Shown: in pieces, positions 28,501 to 40,157 of the stretch | How positions within the stretch are numbered: the first letter of the stretch is position 1 | Layout of the letters: every line of letters begins with the position of its first letter | Source: Prototheca cutis | Taxonomy: Eukaryota > Chlorophyta > Trebouxiophyceae > Chlorellales > Chlorellaceae | Assembly (NCBI GenBank): GCA_002897115.2 | Contig: BCIH01000016.1 | Coordinates: forward strand, 5,168-69,167 | Direction: 5' to 3' | DNA length: 64,000 nt | Program-made: the position numbers and the translations under genes | The notes under the pieces: model-generated | What the model was told of the DNA's origin: nothing | What the model saw: only the letters and a program-made list of their open reading frames with translations | Database searches by the model: none

Positions 28501-31500
28501 TCGTCAGCTGTGAGCTTGCCCAAATTGAAGTCACGCAGCGCTCGCAGCAGCACCTTTGGATGGGTGTTAGGTTTACAGAGAGAACGTGTGTGTGTGTGTG
28601 TGTGTGCGCGCGCGCGTGCGCGCGCGTGCGCGACAGGTTGGTGAGAGAGGTGCCGTAAATTGTAACTCTGCATCTTGTGCAGGCAATACCCTGGATCACC
28701 AATCGGAAGGCATCCCTCTGCCTGGTACCCTGCAACTGCAGTCAGAAAGACTTCCCTCATCACACACTCCGCACACCTCTTCTTCGCTGAGCTCGGGTGC
28801 GGCTCGCTTCATGCTGCCGGCGACATACAGTGTGGTTTTGATGGCACGCAGCTTCCAGTCATAGTGCTTTGACTTTGAAAGCAAGTCCTCACAGAGCCTG
28901 CCGATTTGGTATCAGGGAGAGGGGTTTGTAGAGGTGACAGGAAGTTTGACTGACCACCCCATCCAACTGTCGCCCAGGTGGGATTTCCCTCCGTGGCATT
29001 GTCATCAGCACTCTTCGGCACACAAACCCAAAGCTTGTCCCTAAACTTCAAAAAGAGCCCAACACAGTCCCCATCACCCAAACATACTTGTAGAGGGTGA
29101 TGAATTTGCGGGCCAGGGACTTGGCGCCCTGGAACCCTTCGGCCATGAGCATGATCTCGCAGATCAACTCCAGATCCGGCGCAGCCATGGACACGGGCCG
29201 GAAAAGGGCCTGTACGATGCGAGATGATTTGCGTGCGGGAACTCCCGGGTCATTGGCTTGACGTTGATTCGTGCCGCAGCCCACACCTCCATCCCAGGAC
29301 ACCCCCAACACAAGGACCCAAGCCTCCTGCACGGTACAAAACCTTGAGGGACTCTGGCAGCTCGGCACGGCCAATGTAGCCTGGGTTCATCGTGATGAAT
29401 GTCATGGCCGAGCGTTTCAGTGGAATCTCGGCGCCCTGGAACACAAAACTGTCCGCATTCGCCCGGATAGCATCCAGGATACTCTGTGTGTGAGTTGGGG
29501 GAGGGGGGATCAGTCATGGGGTGAGTCAACGCTCCTTGGGTTCAGCCATGTGGGTCAGTGAACATCCAGCTGTGCTGTGCTTTACACGGCTCATCCATCG
29601 GGCATGGACATGGCCAACGCAGTAATGATGCTGTCCACCACATGTTTCCATGCCCTCGTGCCTTGTACTGTGTGGAGCACACTGACAGGACGGGCAGTGG
29701 GATGCGGTTGAACTCATCAAAGCAACCCCACGAGCCTGCGGAGGTGCTTGGGATTCTTTTGGACTTGAGCTTTTGACAGACCGTGGGAAATGGCTACTTT
29801 GGGTTGTCCAACATGGCATGCATGTTCCCCCTTTCTTCTCTCAACGAATCAGCAATGAATCGGACCTGTCTGGGCAATGCCCTTGTAGATCTGGCCCATG
29901 GTCTGGTAGTCCATCTGATCAGAGCAGTTGAACACGTAGCACTGAATGCCCAGTGCCCTGGCCAGATCCTTGACCGTTTCTGTCTTTCCAGTCCCAGCCG
30001 GCCCAGCAGGCGCGCCACCTGTGCCGTGGGGCACAGCGTTGATGAGAAGGGTGGAAGTGACCTGGTGTGTTACACCCCACCCATTTCATTATTTTGCATG
30101 TTGTGAATATCTTCTGCGTGAGATGAAGTCCCCAGCAACGAGCATTCAAGCTTGGCAAGTAGTCGACCGTGCAACAGCGCACCAAGGTGAAGTCGTTGGG
30201 CTTGGGTCAGTGTGATGTAGCACCTGTCTGTGAGCGGTGTGATGCAGAGACAGCCACAGTTGCCGATGTATTCGTATCCATATGCAATGTCCGCATCACA
30301 GATGGACACCTGCGCAGGGAGACAAGAGGAGGATTTGGCCGTGGGAACGTGCGGCGTCAAGGTATCATGAAAACCATGCTGCGAAGGAAGAGCAATGAAC
30401 AAAGTCTGGTGCCGGCCCAATTGCATTCAAAGTCAGCCCTCCTTTGGAAAAAAAGGAGATGTCCAAGGGCAGCTGTCCTGATCCCACACATTGTCGCACC
30501 GTGCAATCTTTGGTTCTTGGCGACTGGTAGTAGCGCAGCTGGCTCTGCCAGTCAAAGGCCGACTGCGATTCCGCGCGGGCGTCGATCAGGCGCTGCACGA
30601 CGTCCCGAGCGTGCACATCCACGGTGCACAGCGTGATGAGCTTCTTCCTGTCTTCGGGGGCCAGCGGACCGTTCAGTTTGGAGATGAGCTCCGCCAGTTG
30701 GCCTTGCAGCAGCGCATACAAATCCTGCAGTCGCATGTGAAGCACGGAGTGGTGACTCGGTACCTACCTCTGTGGGAGGGACCCCGGCCCCAGCACCTTG
30801 TTCCCAACAACAGGCCAAAATGCCATCCATCCAACCTTGAGCGCATTTTCATTGCCGTCTTCAATCGCATCCAGAGCCGCATCCACCTGTAGATTGGTGA
30901 TCCGCTCCATGTCGTGCCTTGCGCTTGTGGATGCAAACATTCAATCCATGGGAAGCATGCATGGCAAGAAGCAACAGGCCACTTTTAGAACAAAAAAACT
31001 CAGCCAACCAATGCTACAGTGCCATGCCTCCAACGCCCCCTGTCAAACCTCGTGTGTGAAATAGGTCCGAGAGGCTGTGATGGTGGTCTGTGTCGATTGC
31101 TGCAGTACCCATTCCATGCGTGGAGTGTCCGGGTAACCTGCATCAGGGAGGGTGAGTGCAGCCATTGTGATGGGGATGCACTGATCCTCCTGTGCCTGGC
31201 ATCTCTGAGCAACTCCTCCAGCATTTGATTGGCAAGAGCTCAACAATACAAAGAAACCCTGGCCACTCACTCAGCATGGCTCGGCGATAATCCGCTCGCA
31301 TGGCCTCCTTCATCGCATCCACCAATCGGTTGATCCAAACCTAGGTTGGAAAAGCAAGGGAAAGGCATCTGATTCACAATTGAAGCAGTTCCACCACCCG
31401 CCCTTCAACCCATCGACTCCAAACCCATGACCCCTCACCTCCACAGGTCCGGAGCAGTCACAGGGTTCCACGAATGGCACGACTTCACCCTCGCCAGAGA

Positions 31501-34260
31501 TCATGTGTGTGGCCCGGTGGGTGGGATCGCCCTTGTCGTCCAATTCAAACTGCAGTCCATGAATATTGTCAAAGATCTTTGGAAGGTGCCTGCAGCGCCG
31601 GTGCAAAAGGGATGCATCGTGGGTCTGGTGTGGTGCAAGCACCAAGTCAAATATGGCTCAGTGAAACTCGCAAACGAGAAGGGGGAGACCCGGATGGCGT
31701 GCTCACTTGACGATGGAAATCGGCCGAGCGCCGTTGGCAAGGATGTCCAAAAGGTCTGCAACGGCAACGAAATAGAAACGGGGACAAGCCAGTCGCTTGG
31801 TCTCCAGGTAATCCTGCCAGGGGGTGATGCGGGAAGGTGGAGAGGTCAACACCGCAAGTGGCAAGCTGTGGTGCTGCTGGGGGGCACAAGGTGGAGACGG
31901 AACAAAGGTACCACCCCATGCTGCAGGTTCTGCTGTACTTTACCCTTCACAAATCCTTCGTACCTGCACCGCTTTGCCACAGAGCTCCAGCTGTTCCAGC
32001 ATGTGTTCCAGTGCTTCCTGCCTGCCTGGCACGCAGCACACGGCCACGACGCGAGTGGTGGCGCTAGCTTGGCGCTGCAGGGCCTGCCGCAGATGGGGCA
32101 AGGGGGACAAGCGGTGGTGAGAAATCGTACGCAAAGGGTGCATGGTCAACATGCAATTGGCACACGAGTCGAACGGTCATGCCGGCGGGCATAATTATGC
32201 CACAGCTGTCACAAAAAAAAACATTTCATTGGACTTTCAACGAACTGGGCATTGGGGCAATCATGTGGTCGACCTCTGCATTCTCAACATTGCCACCCCC
32301 ACACACCATGAATGCAGCATGCACAGCCTTGAAACGAGCAGAGTCTTCTGGAAGGCGGACATGGATGTCCTCGCTCCCTCTGAAGATACTCTCCAGTGAC
32401 TGCATGTACTTGTGGTAGGAGGTGGCTACCAGTGAGCAGATGGTTGCATGCGAACTGCCCTGGGGCCCGGCTGCGTTGAGGGCAGGATCATAAAAGTCCC
32501 AGCCATCCCTCACAAATGAGCTTCCAATTCCTGCCCGCGCACCTGCCAGCGGCGCTGGACATCTATCCATGTCGTCAGGAGGGCATCGACAGCTGTCAGC
32601 CGGCGCTGCCACTCTTGCACGCTCTGCTGGAAACGAGCATGGCCCAGCACGAATTTGGACGTTCCCAGTGTCTGCAGCGTCAGCATATCGCTCTCCAGAA
32701 GGTCTGTCACTGTGTCCGGCACCGACAACAGGGAGCTGAGGTCCTCGAGAAGACCAGGCCCAGGGACAAATGCCACGCTCTGGTCTGCCCAATTTGCAGT
32801 GATCTTGGCCAGAGACTGTGCAGCCATGGAAGGAGATAGGTGACCGATATGAATGTGCCTCCATAGTTGTGTACGAGCATTTCTCCATGCAGAATGATGC
32901 AGGATGAGTTGTACATATCTTTAAAATCATCCTGCTGCCCCAAGCACCTGTTCGATGGCCAGTTCCCTTTGGGCTTGTTCAAGCACGGCATCACACTTGG
33001 CGGGCTGGCGATGCAGGTTCAAGTCCAGCAGCTCTCCAACCTTGGTGCTCCCCGAGACCTCCAGCCCTGGCTGCGCCTGCACCGTTAGTGGGTTGCCCGG
33101 GGGTGGCATGGCCGACAGAACTTGGCCGGTGGAAAACAAGACAAAGCTCGACCAGCGCCAGCGCCTGTACGGCGCTCCACAGCACAAACCCCAGACGCAT
33201 TCAGAACCTACCTGAGTGAGTTGGGCCCAGTGCTGGGCCCGCATGGCCGGGTGGTGCAGCAAGTTGAGGATGGGCAGGGCCAAGACCATGGTCTTGACCT
33301 GTTCCTCCAGTACCGCCATCACAGGAACCGCATGCATCTGCACATACCGGGATTATACACATCTGGTTCCACAGAACTGCACTCCAGCATTGTTTCACGA
33401 GGGCCGTCGGCTCGTCAGTCTCCAAGCCGAGCACAGCTCCCCAGGCAACAACCCTGCCCCACACACTGCTTTGGGGCAGCTCTTGATCTCCTTGGCATGG
33501 CTTTTGCTGTCCGTAATCTGTGAGACATTGGGGGCCAGCATCTTGATGGGATTGAACTCTCTGCATTGTTATGAGGGATCCTACTCAATGAGGAGCAGAA
33601 ATTCGGTTCAGCAAATGACGTACCAGGAGCTCTAGGTCGAGCCCCTGCCAGGGCAGCTGCCGCCAGGCGGTGTGCTGCTTGATGATCTTGTCGATAAGCC
33701 CCCACACGCTGTGCAGGGTCGCCGCCTCGTTCTGCAGTGGTGGGCTTCATGCAAGTGGTGTTGGCGTTCCCTCTGCTGCGCAGCGTAGCAAAGACGGGTC
33801 AAGCCATACGCGCTCGATGGTTTATTCCGCACATGCTCATCCTCCAACCCCCCTACCATGCACGTTTGCAGGGCAGACGGTGGCTCGAAACTCAGTCCTA
33901 GGAGGGAATGCTGCGATGCAAGGTCCTCTGCTTTGCCTCGCAAGCCCTGAATGGAGTGTGGTATTGTGAGGCGACTGTGACCATCACCAGTTGGGTTTTG
34001 GCATGCATCCTTTGCTGGGTTCCGATCGACGTCATTGCCGAAACTGCCCTGGCAGCAATCCGCTCCACTCCCCTGTCATCACCTGCCCCTCTGCAAGCAA
34101 CCTTACCTGCGAACCCATCTCTGTCTCAAGCTCCTCGAGCACCGAGAATGCACGCGCGATCTGGGAGTACATGGCCCATGGAATGGCTAGCGCGCATGTG
34201 GAGGCTGCTATTGCGTCGCGAACCACGTGCAATTCCGGGATGGCGGAAAGACACCACTGT

Positions 34261-34318
<58 letters not shown>

Positions 34319-37300
34319 TACCGTGTCTAACCCTAAGGCCCCTTTGGAGCTCAAAGGAGCAACTTCCACAAATTTTCTCCGGAAGGCTTCCACTGCTCCG
34401 CCATAAGACTTGGCTTCCTTGTGGAGTTCTTGTGCTTCCGCAGCGATGAATGGTCCCAGCGCCTCCTTGCTGCAGCCGGTGGGTTGTGGTCGCATTTGAC
34501 CGCTGATTCAGATCACGCCAAAGCAGGCCAAATACGCATGGCAATCTCATCCCACCCAAAACACCCCCCCCTGAGAATCGTCTTCCAATTGCCACGGTAC
34601 CCAAGCATATCCTCATGCAGCCACATGACAAACTCAAACTCACGTTGTTAGGAGCTTGCGTTGGAGCGCCTTCCACTCGCGGGCGGTGCTGTCCAGCCGG
34701 CCCTGTACTGGAGCCGGCAGTGGGGATCCTGCCCGGGCCAGCATGGCAGAGGAAGTTTGAAGTCCCGCGATGTTCCGCGTCACGGCGTCCGACCTCGCAC
34801 GGATTTCGCCGCCGCAGGTGAGTGCTCCCAGAAGCAGTTCACGTTTGGCCCCCGGCGCCTCACTCCTTGGCGTGGCAATGGCAGGAAGCAACCCTAATGA
34901 CGATTCCGCGACCAGACCCCGGGACGCCATCACGCCACCTGCCAGGGACAGCGTGCTCGCCCGACGGGACGGCACTGCATGCGAAGCAGCAATGGATGGC
35001 AGGACGATGGATACCCCGCTCGCCGTGCTCACACGCCGGCTGCCCTGTGGAGTGGTCCTGGCAGAAGTCTTGGCAGCGGCCTGCCGAACGGGTGGTGTGC
35101 TCGGAATCGACGTACTGGACGACCGGCGAGACGCCGTGGCGACAGAGGGCGTGCCCTTGGCACCGCCCACGCCATACAGCACCAGTGCCTCGTTCAGAGT
35201 GGCCGTGGAAGCCGTGATGAAGCTATCCAACTCTGCAAGCGTGCTGTCCACCTGCAATGTGGTTGTTGGATTGTTTGAGACCAGTCGATGCCGCGAGGGG
35301 CAGGGAGGTCTTTGGTCAAGTAGCGATCCTGAAGACCAAATATGTGTGGAAAACAAGGAAGAATCTGCTCAACCAGAAGGAAGCCCCGTCAAAAAAAGAA
35401 GACTCTGCATTGAAACTGCACACAGACCCACCTGGCTCTCAATGTACTGGCAAAAGTGGTGAATTGTCCTGGTGGCAGCAGTGGCCAGGCTCTGCTTCAG
35501 GGCCCTGGCGTCGACTCGGATTGCCGCCACGACTGAATGACTGGGAAGTGCCTGCAGCGCCGTTTGGACACCTGACAGCTGTGACACTTATCCACAGCCA
35601 GCACCAAGCATGGCATGGGAGTTTTATTTATCTTGGTCAAACAGGGACCAAGAGCCCCTGCTGCATGCCCCTTGAACCCAACAAATAATCCCCCCACCCC
35701 CTGTGCTCCTTGCCTGGATGCGGTCTGAGAGCTGACGGAATTCCTGAATCTGTGCTTCAATTCTTGTCAGCCTACCCTCTGCTGGCTCCGAGGCATCTGC
35801 CGCCAAGTATGCCTGGCAAGGGAGTATGGTGATCAAATGGACGCATGCATCAGGGGGAAATAGTCGTTGATGTAAGATGCAGCAAACACTGTAACCACCC
35901 CGGGACAGTTTCCATCGCAACGAAGGAGCACCCAGTCCGAGCAGTAATCCCTGGCTCACCTGCAGTGTCTCTCGTGCACTCTGCTGCCAAAGGCAAGCAA
36001 AGGGCTGCCAGCTGGTCTGCCAGGCAGCACAGGCTCCACTGATGCCTTCCAGCTGTTTGGTGATGGCCCGCAGCTCTGCCTCAATGCCGGCCTGCTGTCG
36101 GAGCTGCCAGTCAAAGCCATCCGCCGATCCTTCACCTGTGCAGATTGTGTTGGTGCACATGCTGTCATGTGGTGATGTTGCCTGCTCCATGCAGCTTCCA
36201 CTGTGCATGTCCGAGTTATTCCCCACCTCCAGGGGCCCAGACGACTTGGCAGAGCGCAAGGCACTCGTTCGTCCAGTGTGTTACAAAGGCTTGCAGTGAC
36301 TTTGGGCTGCATGACATATGTATGTGTGTGGAGGGGGGTTGCCAGTTTGCTGGATGTGGCATGCAGCATGAGCTTTTGTCCGACGGCTTGGGAAATGCAG
36401 AACATGAGGCACCCCAGACGCTCGCTGGAAAAACCGCAGACCAGGGCCCCCCAACCTTTCAACAGCAGACAGGATGCTTGGTCGCCAGGCGATACAGTTG
36501 CTCTGTACTCCGATGGCCACTTCCAGGAACGGCGTGGCCGGCGCAGCATTTACGGGAGTCGACAGGGCCGCCAGCAATCTCTGGAAGGACACCAGCAACA
36601 GGTCCACCAGACCATTCAGGATGGTCTGCTGCACCTGGTGCAAGTACTGCCTCCAAGGCTCGCCACTCCTGCAAGCATGTGTCATCAAGTGATGGGGCAT
36701 ACTCGTGATGAGCATGAAAAGTTGCATGGTCTGGGGATTGTTTGCTGATGGGCGGTAAACCGTAGTGGAAACTCAGTTTGCCTCACATCCTCAAGTGCAG
36801 GGGAAGAAGTTTGTTTTCCCATGTTTCGTATCCGCTACCAAATCTCACGGCATATCTCACTACAAAATAACATCCGCCAAGCACCATCAACATGAAACCC
36901 AAAAAAGGGGGGAAACCTTGGAATGTGCAAGGAGGCCGCCGCATTCTCCAGAATCTCCTCAAATGTTGCACTTTCGGCTGCCATGTCGGTCTTCCGGCTG
37001 GCCATGAGGCTGTGCAGCAAGCTTTCCAGCTCTGGATAGGTATGCACCTGTCCAAGCGCAGAGGGTTTGAAGTAGCGGGTTCATACCCCTTTTTTTGGTG
37101 ACCACCCATCAATCAAGACTGTCCATTTGCCACACAAGCAAGCCATCCCGGTAGCTGGCATCCATCGCACCCACTCCGGCAGTGCGCCTCACCCCAGATG
37201 TTTGATTCAATCTAGCAGAACAAGAATCATGCCCAACAACCACAGACCTTGCCCTCCTTGAATTCAAACAGAGGCCGCTCCAGCCAACCAGCCAGCAGGC

Positions 37301-40081
37301 TGCGGATGCTCGATGCCGCCGTCTGCAGCGCAGTTGCGGGCAACGAGCCAGGGAGCGCGTTGTTCAGGTCGGTCATGTGAATGGAGTGTTTCCCGGCAGA
37401 CAGCACTGCGTTCTTTCCTCAAATATCAACATGCAATCCGATACGATCAACGTCCAAGGTACCTGCAGAACAGAGGCCGCACTGACTGCCTTGGACACTG
37501 CCACATCACATCTGCCAATGCAGTCAGCAGCACCCTGGTGCGACCATGGTGTCTGCATGATGACCGGGGGCGTTTTGAATAGAAGACATTACTCAGGAAA
37601 TCTGCTAGAAGGGATGTAACTGATTTCCACCGCATACGGTTCAAAGTCTTCCAAAGGCATCATGTCCACAGCACATGTGATGAGCATGGAACCTCTGGCT
37701 ACCAACCTCAGAGGCCTGGAGCAGAGCGTCCCTGGCTTCGGTCATCTGATCCTGAAGCAGCGCCCGCTCCTCCAGACTCACACGCTTCTGCATGGCTCAG
37801 GGATGGGTGACATTTGTAATGACAAAGGATGAGAACTGACTGCCTTGTTGATGGTCGCCAGGAAAACACTGGAGCAATGGACAACGATCATCGGCCCAGC
37901 CAGTGGCTGAAATGACGACGGGATTCCCATACCCAGCATCCACCAGCACCTCGAGCGCGTTCCAAGCCCGGCAAATGTTCTCTAGCTGTGCAACATGCTG
38001 CTGCAAGTCACTCGCCCTTTCCAGAAGCTGCGTGACATTGGCAGCAGGCGCGGGGTTCGCGAGGGAACTCCAGCATCCATCATCAGTCAGTCATGATGCA
38101 GCGCAGAAGCAGGACCGCATCATCACAACTTTCCCAGAAAGATCAGGTCACACTGCACTACAATTCACCACATCGCAGAGCAGCCACCAGCACACCCACA
38201 GGAATTTCCTGTATTTCCGGAACAACCGACGACGACTTGCCTCGAGCGCAGGCTGTGGAATGGGGGCCAACAGGTCAGGCATCGCACTGAAAGTCGCTGC
38301 CTCTTGGAGCAGCTGCAGCACCTGCTGGTCAAAGTTTGACTCGATGAGCAGCGCCCTGGTATCGCCAGCCGTGTCCACAGTTCTGTGAAATGCAATTTCG
38401 GAGGGAGCTTTTCGTATCAAGGTTTTTTACCGGTTCGGAAGCTGCAGCATCGACCCTAAGCTGGCAGACAGTCACTGCTTCTGGGACGCCACACGAACAC
38501 ATGCATACATATTTCCGCATGCTAGGAACCCTGGTTCATAGGCACATGCAGCAACGCACCGGAGGAGGGGCCGGGCAAGGGAGGTCTCGCTGGTGGCATG
38601 CACCACGTCCTGCCATGCATGCATGCGGCCGAGCTCGGCATCTTTCAGGCGCTGCAGCAGGCGCTGGGTGCTGGAGTCAACGCTCCTGGCACCTTTTTGG
38701 CCACGCAGGGTCTCTGGCAACCAAGACAGACCACGCTCAATGCCCTGGCAGCGTCTTTGCAGGCTCCTCAGCCAGACAACGGCGCCGGAAAATGGAACCG
38801 ACCCAGGCGCCAGGGGTGGATCCGCCTCTTGCTCCTGAAATGCCACCGAAATCATGTCCAGCTCCCTCCCGGACATGGCAACCTGTGTGCAGTGCAAGGT
38901 GTTGCTCTTGGAGCGAGCTCATCGAGGCAGGCCGATCAGAATAAGGAGCCATGACCCATTGCATCCGACAAGCAGCCCACAGATTCCCTATCAATCCTAC
39001 CAGTCGGTCAAAACAGGGCCGAATCTCGGCGGCCACGGCATCAGACTTGAGCCACTCTTTGAATCCGTGCAGAAGCACAGTGATGGCCGTGCTGGAAGTG
39101 CAGGCGTCCAGTCCCTGTGCATATGTATGTTCATTGAATGAATTCATCTGTGAGCCAAAAGAGCGAGGACAGGCAACCTCAGCATCCCAGTCTTTGCCTA
39201 TTGCATCTTCCCCAGCAGGTCACCGCCCCCACCCCCCTCCCACCACCCCAAAAATGGAAAACAAAAAAACAAGTCCCCCATGTGCCTGTCGAAGGACGGA
39301 GGCTACCCTGCACTCCAAATCGTGGGCCACCCACGCCGCAGTGCGATGGGCCTGGTTCACTGCACCACGCTCTGGGCCCAGTGGGTCGCTGGTCGCCTGC
39401 CATGACAAGGGGAGAGACAGCCTGCCTGCATGAAGTAAAACTTTCTGGACACAGCAAGCCACGGTCAGCAGACAACCCAAACCCAGGAACTCTTCTAGGT
39501 ACTAGAGTTCCTCAGAGTTGAGCCCTGTCAATGTCCAAAATGTAGATTGATCCCCCTGTCCTCGGCATGTCAAACCCAACAGCTGCATAATCCTCTCCCC
39601 AAAAATCACCTCTCGGAGCGTGGCATACACGGCGGCAAACTCTGCGTGAATCTCCCGCAGCATCCCAGTCAGTTCCGGGCCCTGCACACGTGTCAAGCTG
39701 CAGGCTTTGTCCACTGCCTTCAGTCTTTTGATTCAGAAACAGGCCGACATCCTCCACCAAATGCCGTCTGCACTGTGGACGGACGCTATTGCACAGTCAT
39801 AGAACCATGTCTGCTCCCACCTGGGTGCCCCCGCACACAACCCACACAGACCTTGCTGCCTCCAAGCTCCATGGCTTCGAGCTTGCCAAAGCGAATAGCA
39901 GCCTGGGTGAGGGCCAGAGCATCCTGCACTCGTTCCAACGTTCCATCGAGAGGCTCAAAAACAGATACATGTGGGAATCGCCAGATGGCCGGCTCGCCGT
40001 CCGGCATCCTCTTCCTCCCATGTTGCGCTGCGGTTTTGACAAGAGAGGAAGGTGCTTTTTTGTGTGGGTGGAAGGGGGGGT

Positions 40082-40157
<76 letters not shown>

